Shown here piece after piece: positions 1 to 8,958 of a DNA stretch of 64,000 nt. Under the pieces are notes generated by a model. That model was not told the origin of the DNA and did not search any database. It worked only from the letters and a program-made list of their open reading frames with translations. Source of the DNA: Pseudarthrobacter sp. ATCC 49987 (GTDB lineage Bacteria; Actinomycetota; Actinomycetes; Actinomycetales; Micrococcaceae). A program made the translations under genes and the position numbers. How positions within the stretch are numbered: the first letter of the stretch is position 1; each line of letters begins with the position of its first letter. The stretch lies in the NCBI RefSeq assembly GCF_009928425.1, contig NZ_JAABNS010000001.1, positions 3,968,001 through 4,032,000 of the forward strand, read 5' to 3'.

Positions 1-1
1 C

Positions 2-1294
2 ACCGCCCCGCTGCGCGCGGCCTACGCGGCGGGTGACTTCCCCAAGGAACGCCTCTCCGAGATGGCGCAGCGCATCCTCTTCGCCATCTTCGACGTCGGC
101 ATCGACCGCTGGGAGGGAACGCCCGACGTCGACCTCGCCGCCCACGCCGACATCGCCCTCGAGACGGCGCGGCAGGGGATCGTCCTCCTGAAGAACGACG
201 GCATGCTGCCGCTGGCGGCGCCGTCCAGTGCCGGCGCGCCCTTCAGGATTGCCGTTATCGGGGGACATGCCCAGCTTGGGGTACCGGCCGGCTGCGGCTC
301 CAGCGCCGTCACGCCGCCCGGCGGCTACGCCGAAATCCATTCCATCGGCGGCCCCGGCATCATGGGCAGCATGCGGAACCTGTACCTGCGGCCCTCCTCG
401 CCGCTGGCGGAACTGCAGAAGCTGCTGCCCGACGCCGAGATCGAATACGACCCCGGGATGAGCCCGGGCGAGGCGGCGCTGCTGGCCCGCCGTTCCGACG
501 TCGCCATCGTGTTCGGCATCCGGGTGGAGGGCGAAGGCTACGACAACGCGGACCTTTCCCTGCCCTGGGGGCAGGACGCCGTGATCGAGGCCGTCGCGGA
601 GGCCAACCCGAACGCCGTCGTCGTCCTCGAGACCGGCAACCCTGTCGCGATGCCGTGGCTCCCGAAGGTCAGAGCCGTCCTGGCGGCCTGGTATCCCGGC
701 CAGTGCGGGGGCCAGGCGATCGCCGAAATCCTCGCCGGCGTCACCAACCCCTCCGGGAAACTCCCGCTGACCTTCCCGACAGGCCTGGACCAGACACCGC
801 GGCCGGAACTCCCGGGCCTCGGCACACCGTGGGGAACCCCGACGACGGTCAACTACCACGAGGGATCCGACGTCGGCTACCGCTGGTTCGCGAAAACCGG
901 GCAGGAACCCCTGTTCCCCTTCGGCCACGGACTCAGCTACACCCGGTTCGGTCGTGGAGACCTGACGGTGCAGGACCGGGGCGGGGTGCGGGCCGAATTC
1001 ACTGTCACCAATGTGGGGCCGCGCCGCGGGGCGGACGTGCCCCAGCTCTACGTCCTTGAGGATCCGGCAGGACCCCGGATGCGGCTGCTCGGATTCGAAC
1101 GGGTGGACCTCGAGCCCGGCGAATCACGGACCGTCTCGCTGGCCGTTGATTCGCGGCTGCTGGCGTCCTATAACACCGCCCGCGGGCAGTGGCATACCGC
1201 CGGTGGCAGCTACCGGCTGGCGCTCGGGCACTCGGCAGGGGACTGCACCCTGGAAGCTGACGTGTCCCTGACGGAGGCCTGGTTCGGCCGGTAG
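2..1294 (+). CDS. Glycoside hydrolase family 3 beta-glucosidase, 3' part
   Basis: The reading frame is open from the left edge, so the N-terminal TIM barrel with the nucleophile lies outside the window; 430 residues are visible. Seen: a GH3 C-terminal alpha/beta sandwich with the typical stretches VLLKNDGMLPL, NPNAVVVLETGNPV and ILAGVTNPSGKLPLTFP. A fibronectin-III-like domain follows (FTVTNVGPRRGADVPQLYV, then RVDLEPGES). This order is that of bacterial beta-glucosidases and related exo-acting enzymes that release sugars from oligosaccharide non-reducing ends. No signal peptide can be judged because the start is missing. Exact sugar specificity cannot be read from this half. The gene ends at a TAG 44 bp before the convergent DUF222 gene. 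Confidence 0.9.
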   Translation, partial: TAPLRAAYAAGDFPKERLSEMAQRILFAIFDVGIDRWEGTPDVDLAAHADIALETARQGIVLLKNDGMLPLAAPSSAGAPFRIAVIGGHAQLGVPAGCGSSAVTPPGGYAEIHSIGGPGIMGSMRNLYLRPSSPLAELQKLLPDAEIEYDPGMSPGEAALLARRSDVAIVFGIRVEGEGYDNADLSLPWGQDAVIEAVAEANPNAVVVLETGNPVAMPWLPKVRAVLAAWYPGQCGGQAIAEILAGVTNPSGKLPLTFPTGLDQTPRPELPGLGTPWGTPTTVNYHEGSDVGYRWFAKTGQEPLFPFGHGLSYTRFGRGDLTVQDRGGVRAEFTVTNVGPRRGADVPQLYVLEDPAGPRMRLLGFERVDLEPGESRTVSLAVDSRLLASYNTARGQWHTAGGSYRLALGHSAGDCTLEADVSLTEAWFGR

Positions 1295-1338
1295 CTCTTG
1301 GCTGGCCAGGGGCCGATTTCGCAGGATGCAGGTTGGAT

Positions 1339-2883
1339 TCAGACCGCGGCGATGCCGTAGACGACGGTTTTTCGGCTCCTGGTCTGCGCCCGTCTGAGGG
1401 TCTTGGTGTGGTGCCGGCGTTTGCGGCGGCGGTTGGTATCCGCGGGCGGCGCGGCTGCGTCGGGCATCACCTGGGCCGTTAGCTGGTCGCCGTTCAAACC
1501 GCTTCCCGGCGGCGAGGTACCCGGGAGTGGCGGTGCGGTGGAGTGGTAGTTGTGGCCGGTGGGGGTTTGGATTTCGAGGGTGTGTCTGGGTCCTGGCCGG
1601 GGCCTGACGGTCCAACCTGGGGTTTCTTTGACGTGGTTGCAGGCTTCGCAGAGCCCGGCGCCGTTGGCTTGAGTAGTAAGGCCGCCGTGGTGCCAGGGAA
1701 TGATGTGGTCCAGGTGCCGGATGGGGGCGTCGCAGAACGGTGTTCGGCAGGTGTTGTCCCGGACCTGGATGAGGCGGCGGAGCCCGGGCGGGAAGATCCG
1801 GGCGCGGGAGTCCATCGCGACCAGCTCCCCGGGACCGGGAGCGGTATAGAGCCGGCGGAGCCAGACCTTCAGGTCATGACTCGTGGCGGTGTCAGCGTCA
1901 GTGTCGCTGTCTTTGCCTCCGTCGCTGTCGGCCTCCGTGGGGTTCCCGGCGCGTGTGCCGGGCCCCCTCCTATTACCGGAGCCTGCGAGCATTTGCCGGG
2001 CCCAGCCGGCGGGGACGATGCCGTAGCCGGGGAGTCGGGCGGGTTCGCTGTCGCCCCGGAGGAGGGTGCGGTCGGTCATGACGAGCTGGATCTCGACGCC
2101 GGTGATTCCTCCAGGGGTGCCGGTGGTGCGTTCGACGAGGGTGTCGGCCATGAGCTGCCCGCGCGTCCTGGGGTCCCCGGCGTTGCGGAGGGTGTCGGCG
2201 TGCCGGGTGAGCGCCGCATGGACGGCGACCCCGGCGGCGACCGGGAGCAGGGCGGTGAGGTAGCACATGGTGTCCGGGGCCGGGCGGAGGCTGACGTGCC
2301 GTTCGGTCGCGGCGTGGCTGGCCCGCTGCGTGACGGTGCGCGGGTCCCGCCGGTACGCGGCCGCCCCGGCCGCGGCGATGATCTTCCGGTCTCCGGCCCC
2401 GTCGAAGGTACCGGTGTCGGGCGCGAGTTCCTCGTCGACGGCGGCCCGCTCCTCCGCGGTCAGGCAGGCCGTTTCCCTGACCAGCAAAGTGGCGCGCCAT
2501 TCGTTCAGCTGCCCGGATTCCAGCGCCGCCATTGTGTGGGGCATCTCGGTGACCAGAGCCTTGGCCAGGCCCAGCAGCCGGCCGCCCTTGGCCGGTGATT
2601 CGCGCCGGGCGAGGGCGATCTGCGCGCCGACCCCGGTGCCGAGCTCGGCCGCGGGCATCCCGGCGTCGGACTGTCCTCGGCGCTGGAGCAAATCCAACGT
2701 GACGGCGAAGCGGGCCTGCGACGCGGCCGCGGCGGACTTCGCGTCCTCGAGTTCACGGATTTGGTTGATCAATCCGGCGCTGTCCCGGGCGGGCCGAACA
2801 GCGGCCAGCGCCCGGGCCACCTCTGCGACCGTCATATCTGTTGCCGCTATTGGAGCCATGCCGGGCTCCTGCTCGCCGTTCAT
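1339..2883 (-). CDS. DUF222 / 13E12-type HNH endonuclease-like protein
   Basis: A 514-residue protein with an alpha-helical DUF222-type N-terminal half ([19 protein letters not shown] onward) and an HNH module at about residues 377-425. The HNH module shows [21 protein letters not shown] and CEACNHV, giving paired Cys plus the His/Asn core of a zinc-stabilised HNH nuclease. The C-terminal tail is Pro-rich, then very basic (RRRKRRHH). Such proteins are present in many copies in Arthrobacter and mycobacterial genomes and are often annotated as HNH endonucleases; their biological role is not established. The start chosen is the first ATG of the frame (MNGEQEPGM). Confidence 0.85.
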   Translation of the reverse strand: MNGEQEPGMAPIAATDMTVAEVARALAAVRPARDSAGLINQIRELEDAKSAAAASQARFAVTLDLLQRRGQSDAGMPAAELGTGVGAQIALARRESPAKGGRLLGLAKALVTEMPHTMAALESGQLNEWRATLLVRETACLTAEERAAVDEELAPDTGTFDGAGDRKIIAAAGAAAYRRDPRTVTQRASHAATERHVSLRPAPDTMCYLTALLPVAAGVAVHAALTRHADTLRNAGDPRTRGQLMADTLVERTTGTPGGITGVEIQLVMTDRTLLRGDSEPARLPGYGIVPAGWARQMLAGSGNRRGPGTRAGNPTEADSDGGKDSDTDADTATSHDLKVWLRRLYTAPGPGELVAMDSRARIFPPGLRRLIQVRDNTCRTPFCDAPIRHLDHIIPWHHGGLTTQANGAGLCEACNHVKETPGWTVRPRPGPRHTLEIQTPTGHNYHSTAPPLPGTSPPGSGLNGDQLTAQVMPDAAAPPADTNRRRKRRHHTKTLRRAQTRSRKTVVYGIAAV

Positions 2884-2981
2884 GAATCCAAACTATCGAG
2901 CACCTCAGACATTTAGGGCGGCCCCGGAACCCGCGTATCCGTAAGCTTTGAAGGAACGCCCGCGCCCGATCCAAGGAACCT

Positions 2982-3491
2982 ATGCCGCTCAACAGACAGT
3001 CACTGAAACAGGACGGGTTCACCGGGTTCCGCCCGCTCGGGGACCTGGACATCAACCGGATCCCGCAGAAACCCGGTATCTTCGCGGTGCTGCGGCCCGA
3101 GGGCTTCCGGCCGCAGTTCCTGGCGAAGAGCACGGCCGGCGTCTTCAAGAAGAAGGACCCCACGCTGAAGGCCGAAGTGCTCGCCGCCGAATGGGTCGTC
3201 GGCGCCGACGTCCTCTATATGGGCAAGGCCGGCCCCGGCAGCAAAGGCAACCGCGGGCTGCGCCGGCAGATCCAGGAATTCGTCGACTTCGGCAACGGCA
3301 AACCGCCCGGCCACTGGGACGGCCGGCTGATCTGGCAGCTCGCCGCGGCCGGCTCTTTGATCGTCGCGTGGAAGGAGCTGCCCGTTGAGCAGCTGAACGA
3401 GGCCGAAGCTGGATACCACGCCGCGTTCGTGGACGAGTACGGCCGGCTGCCGTTCGCCAACCTGGTCCAGGCGCGGGTCAAGGGCAGCTGA
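2982..3491 (+). CDS. GIY-YIG-like small protein
   Basis: A 169-residue protein starting 8 nt after an AAGGA ribosome-binding site. I do not recognise it as a named protein. The order of short motifs resembles a GIY-YIG nuclease fold: PGIFAV at 31-36 in the GIY position, VLYMGKAG at 77-84 in the YIG position, GLRRQI at 92-97 supplying a candidate catalytic Arg, then acidic residues near 138-142 and PFAN at 157-160 as candidate metal-binding Glu and Asn. GIF/YMG replaces the canonical GIY/YIG, so activity is uncertain. It is convergent with the amidohydrolase (9-bp gap) and divergent from the HNH gene. The family call is inference. Confidence 0.6.
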   Translation: MPLNRQSLKQDGFTGFRPLGDLDINRIPQKPGIFAVLRPEGFRPQFLAKSTAGVFKKKDPTLKAEVLAAEWVVGADVLYMGKAGPGSKGNRGLRRQIQEFVDFGNGKPPGHWDGRLIWQLAAAGSLIVAWKELPVEQLNEAEAGYHAAFVDEYGRLPFANLVQARVKGS

Positions 3492-3500
3492 TTCAGCCGG

Positions 3501-4988
3501 TCAGGCCCCGCCGTGCGTAAACCGCCCCGCCACGAGCGTTGCGGCCACCGGCATCGCCGCGAAGACAGCGTCGGATACCGCCAGGGGATCGCCGTCGAGC
3601 ACCGCGAAATCCGCCGGATCCCCCACCCGGATCCGGGCACGTCCGCGAGTTGACGCTGCCAGGGCCTCCTGCCGGGTGAGGGCCTGCTCCGGGTGCCAGG
3701 GTTCCCGCCCGTCCTGCCGCGACCGGGTGGTGGCAGCCGACATCGCGGTCCATGGCTCCAGCGGCGCCACAGGCGCATCGGAGCCCAGCGCCAGCGTGGC
3801 ACCGCCGGCCAGCAGTGACCGCAGCGGGAACGCCCGGTCCGTGCGCCCGGCCCAGTTGGAATCGGCAGCATCGCGGTCATCCAGGGCATGGGCGGGCTGG
3901 ACGCTCGCCGTGAGGCCCAGCTCGCCGAAGCGGGCGAAGTCCTGGCCGCGGATAAACTGGGCATGCTCAATCCGCCCGGCGATCCCGGCGGCGGCGAAGG
4001 CATTCAGCGCGACCTCGTTGGCGCCGTCGCCGATCGCGTGCACCGCCGGGACAAGGCCGGACTCCCTGGCGCGGACCAGTAGTTCCAGCAGCTCCGTCTC
4101 GCTCACAGTGAGCAGTCCGCGGCCGCCGTGCGGATACGGATCCACACAGTATGCCGTGCGGGTGTTCAGCGAGCCGTCGATCAGCACTTTGAGCGGGCCC
4201 ACCCGCAACAGCCCCGCCCCGCCGTCGAGCTCCTGCCCGGTCCGCATCCCCTCCGCTATGGCCCGCGCCAGATCCTGCGGATAGACGCCGGCCTCCACCC
4301 GGAAGGAATCGAACCCGCCCGCCACGCGGCGCAGCCAGACGTCCCGGTTCCAGGTCATTTCGAAGTCGACGATCCCCACGATCCCGCGCGCGGCCGCTGC
4401 CTTCCCGGAGTCCCGCACCCAGGCATCCACCACGGCGTCCGGCAGTTTCCCCAGCTCACGGGTCAGTTCGAAGGCCGGCTCCTCGCGCAGCAGCCCGGAC
4501 GCGTCCACCGCCACGCCGTAACGGGAAGCCGCCGCACTGTTGAGCCAGACGCAGTGCAGGTCGTGGCTCAGCAGCGCCGTCGGCACACCACGGGTAGCGC
4601 CGTCGAGCAGCTCCAGGCGGGGGACATCCGCCCAGACAGCGTCCCGGAATCCGACGCCCACCACCGTCAGGCCGCCGTCGTCAGGGCCGGTCAGATAAGA
4701 ACGCACGACGTCGGCCGCCGCACGCGCCGAGGCCGCGCCGGAGAGATCGATCCGGTTGGCGGCCAGGGCCCACTGCGTCATGTGGACATGTTCATCCCAC
4801 AGCCCCGGGATGACGTACCGGCCGTCCAGGTCCACCACCCGGGATGCGGAGGCACGGGTCATGCCTGCGGGACTGATCCGCGAAACCACGCCGTTGGCCA
4901 CGTGGACGTCGTACAGCTCCGCCCCGCCGGGGAGCCGGACCGAGGCGAGGACGAGATCATGCACGGCATCTTCAGGAGTCTCAGGCAT
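3501..4988 (-). CDS. Amidohydrolase family 3 (YtcJ-like) metal-dependent hydrolase
   Basis: About 495 residues from the chosen start MPETPEDAVHD. Metal-site motifs are in the usual order: DEHVHMTQW (HxH), AVHAIGD (His), RIEHAQFI (His) and LGSDAPV (Asp). The N- and C-terminal strands (LVLASVRLPGG; FAVLDGDPLAVS) form the small beta-sandwich of the composite TIM-barrel fold. Family members hydrolyse amides or exocyclic imines of small molecules; the substrate here is unknown. The frame stays open to a more distal ATG at 5063, which would add 25 residues (MVGACLGCKGRKSRL) without similarity to the fold, so the inner start is preferred. Neither start has a strong ribosome-binding site. Confidence 0.85.
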   Translation of the reverse strand: MPETPEDAVHDLVLASVRLPGGAELYDVHVANGVVSRISPAGMTRASASRVVDLDGRYVIPGLWDEHVHMTQWALAANRIDLSGAASARAAADVVRSYLTGPDDGGLTVVGVGFRDAVWADVPRLELLDGATRGVPTALLSHDLHCVWLNSAAASRYGVAVDASGLLREEPAFELTRELGKLPDAVVDAWVRDSGKAAAARGIVGIVDFEMTWNRDVWLRRVAGGFDSFRVEAGVYPQDLARAIAEGMRTGQELDGGAGLLRVGPLKVLIDGSLNTRTAYCVDPYPHGGRGLLTVSETELLELLVRARESGLVPAVHAIGDGANEVALNAFAAAGIAGRIEHAQFIRGQDFARFGELGLTASVQPAHALDDRDAADSNWAGRTDRAFPLRSLLAGGATLALGSDAPVAPLEPWTAMSAATTRSRQDGREPWHPEQALTRQEALAASTRGRARIRVGDPADFAVLDGDPLAVSDAVFAAMPVAATLVAGRFTHGGA

Positions 4989-5346
4989 AGGAAACAGGTT
5001 AGGGGCTGCAAAGCGCCGGAGGCGGGACTTTCGCCCCTTGCACCCCAAACACGCACCCACCATTCTGGATTTGGGGCGGTTCCTGCACGGCCATTGGGGA
5101 ATGAACTGCTTGCTTGTCAGTTGTACGGTCTCGCTCGAACCTTGGGGAAGGAAAAGGCATTCCGCTCTTTCCCGCGCCTGCGGGACCGGGGCGGAAGACC
5201 GCAGCCAACATGACTGTCACCAGCGATTTTTGCACTTATGAGTCCGCTTACGGGTTGCGCGGGAGCTCTGATGCCCCGTGACCCACAGGCAACACGGCAG
5301 CCGTGCCGCCTCCTACCACGCACACCCCTCCCACGGGGATCCCCGC
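4989..5346. other. Intergenic region, no gene recognised
   Basis: About 360 bp between the divergent amidohydrolase and STAS-like genes. Open frames here are short and have no good ribosome-binding site. Both promoters presumably lie here but I cannot place convincing -35/-10 pairs. Confidence 0.5.
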
Positions 5347-5649
5347 ATGAGGGTTCTCATCCGGATCGACGCCATGGAAGAGTCGGCCCGGGTCAACGTT
5401 CGGGGCGTCGTCACACCGGCAAACATCCGGGCCCTCTATGTCGTCTGCCGCCGCGTGACGGCCAAACTTCCTGGCTACGAAATCGTGGTGGACCTTGCCC
5501 ACGCCCGCGTGAGCGCTGAGGCCATTGAAGAACTCCACGAGCACGCCCGCAGGTCAGTCGTGTCATCCGGCATCGACGCCTCGGTAACACCGTGCCGCCT
5601 GCGCATAGTGGATCCGCCGACCATCCTCAGAATCAAGGAGAACGCATGA
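5347..5649 (+). CDS. STAS-like small hypothetical protein
   Basis: About 100 residues with alternating strands and helices (VLIRIDAMEESARVNVRG, then YEIVVDLAHARVSAEAIEEL) that resemble a SpoIIAA/STAS-type fold; assignment is by pattern only. The stop codon overlaps the start of the alcohol dehydrogenase gene (ATGA at 5646-5649), so the two are probably translationally coupled. A GTG at 5278 would add 23 residues of low-complexity sequence and is less likely. No phosphorylatable Ser in a DSSG-type motif is visible, so a partner-switch role is not claimed. Confidence 0.6.
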   Translation: MRVLIRIDAMEESARVNVRGVVTPANIRALYVVCRRVTAKLPGYEIVVDLAHARVSAEAIEELHEHARRSVVSSGIDASVTPCRLRIVDPPTILRIKENA

Positions 5650-6701
5650 AAGCCCTCGTCTACGGTGGTCCCGGAGAGAAGTCCTGGACGGACGTCCCCG
5701 ATCCCAAGATCCAGAATCCCAGCGACGTGATCGTCAAAGTGGACACCACCACGATCTGCGGCACGGACCTCCATATCCTCAAGGGAGACGTTCCTGCCGT
5801 GACCAAGGGCCGGATCCTGGGCCACGAAGGCGTTGGAACCATCACCGAAGTCGGCTCCTCGGTCACCAGCCTTAAGGTGGGTGACCGCGTCATCATTTCC
5901 TGCATCAAGTCCTGCGGCCACTGCGCCAACTGCAAGACCGGCCTCTACTCGCACTGCATGGGCGAGGAAGGGGCATCCGGCATCGGCTGGGTGTTCGGCC
6001 ACCTGATCGACGGCACCCAGGCCGAATACGTCCGTGTCCCCTACGCCGAAAACTCCCTCCATCTTCTCCCTGCGGGCGTCACCGACGAACAGGCCGTGAT
6101 GCTCTCCGACATCCTCCCCACCGGCTTCGAGATCGGGGTGCAGTACGGCCGCGTCAAGCCGGGCGACACGGTCGCCGTCGTCGGCGCCGGCCCGGTCGGG
6201 CTCGCCGCCATCGCCACTGCTGGTCTCTACGGAGCCGCCACCATCATCGCCGTCGACCTTGACCCGAACCGGCTGGAAAAGTCCCGCGAGTTCGGCGCCA
6301 CCGACGTCGTCCTCTCCGGCGACGCCGACTGGAAGGAGCAGGTGCTCGCGCTGACCGACGGGCAGGGTGTGGACGTGGCGATCGAGGCGGTCGGCATCCC
6401 CGCTACCTTCAGCATGTGCACGGACATCGTGCGCCCTGGCGGCAACGTGGCCAATGTCGGCGTGCACGGCAAGTCGGTGGAGCTGCATGTGGAAAACCTC
6501 TGGATCCAGAACATCAACATCAGCATGGGCCTGGTCAATGCCAACACCACCCCGATGCTGCTCAAACTCGTTGCCCAGAACAAGGTGCCGGCGGGGAAGT
6601 TCGCCACCCACCACTTCCGTTTCGACCAGTTCCTGGAGGCTTACGACACCTTCGCCCGGGCCGCGGAAACCAAGGCGCTCAAGGTCGTGATCACGGCATG
6701 A
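5646..6701 (+). CDS. Zinc-dependent alcohol dehydrogenase (MDR family)
   Basis: 351 residues. Catalytic zinc ligands are visible as C38 (TICGTDLH) and H60-E61 (GHEGVG). The structural zinc lobe has the exact spacing C90-x2-C93-x2-C96-x7-C104. The Rossmann motif GAGPVG follows at about 176. This is the medium-chain NAD(P)-dependent alcohol or polyol dehydrogenase fold; substrate unknown. Start ATG has the ribosome-binding site AAGGAGA 5 nt upstream and overlaps the STAS-like stop. Its own stop overlaps the flavodoxin start (ATGA at 6698-6701), so three genes form one coupled unit. Confidence 0.93.
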   Translation: MKALVYGGPGEKSWTDVPDPKIQNPSDVIVKVDTTTICGTDLHILKGDVPAVTKGRILGHEGVGTITEVGSSVTSLKVGDRVIISCIKSCGHCANCKTGLYSHCMGEEGASGIGWVFGHLIDGTQAEYVRVPYAENSLHLLPAGVTDEQAVMLSDILPTGFEIGVQYGRVKPGDTVAVVGAGPVGLAAIATAGLYGAATIIAVDLDPNRLEKSREFGATDVVLSGDADWKEQVLALTDGQGVDVAIEAVGIPATFSMCTDIVRPGGNVANVGVHGKSVELHVENLWIQNINISMGLVNANTTPMLLKLVAQNKVPAGKFATHHFRFDQFLEAYDTFARAAETKALKVVITA

Positions 6702-7144
6702 AGGCCCTGGTTGTCTACGATTCGGCGTACGGCAACACCAGATCGGTAGCCGAGGCGATCGCCGGCTCGCTAAGCGGGCTGCAGGCGAGCTCCGTCCCTG
6801 TCGCCGACTTCAAGCCCGAGGCGCTCGCGGCGGGGGACCTCCTGGTGGTCGGCAGCCCCATCAACGGATGGCGCCCGACGCCGAAGATCACCGCGCTGCT
6901 CGCTGCCCTGGGAGACGGTTCCCTCAAGGGTGTCAAAGCCGCGGCGTTCGACACCCGGGTCCGGATGTTCATCCATGGGGATGCCGCCAAGAAGATCACC
7001 CATGCCCTGAAGGCAGGCGGGGCAGACATCATCGCCGAACCCATGCCCTTCTTCGTGTTGGGCAGCGAGGGTCCGCTGCGCGAGGGCGAAATCGAGAAAG
7101 CCGAGGGCTGGGCACGAACCCTACTCACCTCACTCACGAGTTGA
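6698..7144 (+). CDS. Flavodoxin-like protein
   Basis: 148 residues, typical flavodoxin length. The N-terminal FMN phosphate loop is clear (VVYDSAYGNTRSVAEAI), followed by GSPINGWRPTPK in the place of the second FMN-contacting loop and a long C-terminal helix. It is translationally coupled to the upstream alcohol dehydrogenase by a 4-bp overlap. Inference: an FMN electron carrier or quinone-type reductase working with that redox enzyme. A flavodoxin domain protein that is not an electron carrier cannot be excluded. Confidence 0.88.
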   Translation: MKALVVYDSAYGNTRSVAEAIAGSLSGLQASSVPVADFKPEALAAGDLLVVGSPINGWRPTPKITALLAALGDGSLKGVKAAAFDTRVRMFIHGDAAKKITHALKAGGADIIAEPMPFFVLGSEGPLREGEIEKAEGWARTLLTSLTS

Positions 7145-7180
7145 GTCTGCTGATCTGAGTCATCTGAAAGGACGGCGGCC

Positions 7181-8848
7181 ATGCGACCAGGCCGGATAGT
7201 CATGCTGGTGCTGGGAACGCTCAGCGCCCTCCTCGGGCTGGGTCTGCTGGCAGGCGCCGGCGCCGCGGGCTTCGCCAACTACCTGCAGCGCGACAACGGG
7301 TACTTCACGACGCCGTCGGAACGGTACGTCACGAACTCCTACGCACTGACAACACCCCGCCTCGACATCATGACCGAGGGCGGTGTGCCGGACACCGTCC
7401 CGGTTGGCGTCGTTGGAAGTCTCATGCTGAGCGGTTCGGCGGTTTCCGGCAAGGAAATCTTCATCGGCGTGGGTCCGCGGAGCGCAGTCGCGGCCTATCT
7501 GGACGGCGTCAGCCATTCGGAGATCACCGAGGTGGGGTTCAACCCGTTCCGGGTGGAGTACCGGGATGTGGCCGGAGCCAGGGTTCCGGCGAAGCCCGCT
7601 GACCAGAGCTTTTGGGCCGCGTCCGCCACGGGCGCGGGGGAGCAGCAGCTCGAATGGGACCTGCGCTCCGGCAGCTGGGCCGTGGTGATCATGAACGCCG
7701 ACGGCAGCGCCCCTGTGGCCGTGGACATGAAGGCCGGAGCCCGCTCCAACCTGCTGTGGCCCGTCTTCGTCGGGCTGCTGGTCGGCGGGATCGTGTTCCT
7801 GCTCATCGGTATTCCCCTGATTGTGTTCGGCGCCGCCGGACTGGGCCGCGGCAGGAGCGGACCGCCCCAGCCCGGGCAGCCGCAACCCCCGCCCGGGCAG
7901 GGCCGGCCCATGACGGGGGCGGCCGCCCCCCAGCTCTACGCGGCGGGAGCGGTGCCGGGTGCGGTGCCGGGCGTCCTGCCGGGTTCCGGCGTCGCTTATC
8001 CGGCCCGGCTCAGCGGCTACCTGGACCCGAACCTGTCCCGCTGGAAGTGGCTGGTCAAGTGGTTCCTGGCGATCCCGCACTTCATCGTGCTCTTCTTCCT
8101 CTGGTTTGCCTTCGGCGTGGTCACCATCGTGGCGTGGTTCGCGATCCTGTTCACCGGGCGCTACCCGCGCTCGCTGTTCAACTTCAACGTCGGGGTGCTC
8201 CGCTGGAGCTGGCGCGTGGCCTTCTACTCCTACGGGGCGCTCGGCACGGACATCTATCCGCCCTTCACCCTGGAGCGCACCGACTACCCGGCTGACTTCG
8301 ACGTCGACTATCCCGAGAAACTGTCCCGCGGCCTGGTGCTCGTGAAGTCCTGGCTGCTGGCCATCCCACACCTGCTGATCGTCGCGCTGCTGACCGGCAC
8401 GGCCCAGACCTGGGTGTACCGCGACGGCCATTGGGTGCAGGTCGGCGCCGGCGTCTCGCTGCTCGGGCTGCTGGTCCTCATCGCCGGGGTCGTCCTGCTG
8501 TTCACCGGCGTGTACTCGAGGGGGCTCTTCGACTTCCTGATGGGCCTGAACCGCTGGGTCTACCGCGTTGGCGCCTACGTTTCCCTGATGCGCGACGAAT
8601 ACCCGCCGTTCCACCTGGACATGGGGCCGCGGGATCCGGGGGACGCCCCCGTTTTTCTCCCTGCGGTGCCTCCTGCCGGGCCAGGATACGCACCGGTTCC
8701 TCCCGGCGGGTCCAGCGGGGTGACAAATCCTGCCCCGCCCGGGCCGGCCGAGGGCCAGGCAGGCTTCTACGGCATCGGCGGGCCTGCGGCCTCAAGCGCG
8801 GACAGTCCGGAAGCCCCCGCCGGCCCGGACAACCCGCCGCGCGCCTAG
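7181..8848 (+). CDS. DUF4389 membrane protein with two DUF4389 units
   Basis: 555 residues, preceded by AAAGGA 8 nt upstream. Residues 1-30 form an N-terminal membrane segment, followed by an extracytoplasmic region, a transmembrane helix near 195-220, a Pro/Gly-rich linker, and then two similar units. The units share LSRWKWLVKWFLAIPHFIVL / LSRGLVLVKSWLLAIPHLLI, and FTGRYPRSLFNFNVGVLRWSWRVAFYS / FTGVYSRGLFDFLMGLNRWVYRVGAYV (shown as short stretches of each). Both end in a YPPF motif. This repeat is the DUF4389 signature; function is unknown. The C-terminal about 60 residues are Pro/Gly-rich and probably disordered. It is 36 bp after the flavodoxin gene and may be co-transcribed. Confidence 0.85.
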   Translation: MRPGRIVMLVLGTLSALLGLGLLAGAGAAGFANYLQRDNGYFTTPSERYVTNSYALTTPRLDIMTEGGVPDTVPVGVVGSLMLSGSAVSGKEIFIGVGPRSAVAAYLDGVSHSEITEVGFNPFRVEYRDVAGARVPAKPADQSFWAASATGAGEQQLEWDLRSGSWAVVIMNADGSAPVAVDMKAGARSNLLWPVFVGLLVGGIVFLLIGIPLIVFGAAGLGRGRSGPPQPGQPQPPPGQGRPMTGAAAPQLYAAGAVPGAVPGVLPGSGVAYPARLSGYLDPNLSRWKWLVKWFLAIPHFIVLFFLWFAFGVVTIVAWFAILFTGRYPRSLFNFNVGVLRWSWRVAFYSYGALGTDIYPPFTLERTDYPADFDVDYPEKLSRGLVLVKSWLLAIPHLLIVALLTGTAQTWVYRDGHWVQVGAGVSLLGLLVLIAGVVLLFTGVYSRGLFDFLMGLNRWVYRVGAYVSLMRDEYPPFHLDMGPRDPGDAPVFLPAVPPAGPGYAPVPPGGSSGVTNPAPPGPAEGQAGFYGIGGPAASSADSPEAPAGPDNPPRA

Positions 8849-8958
8849 CCCGCCGCGGACCCCCCCGCCTCCCGGACTGACCGATTCCTCTTGCCAGCGG
8901 ACCCCGGCAAGAACATAGTGGAGGGAATTTACCACTCCACCGCGGGAGGCAGGCGACC

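Noticed and set aside
1339..2883. DUF222-HNH gene as a homing endonuclease or intein
   Set aside because: It is a stand-alone gene of a family abundant in these bacteria, without a split host gene.
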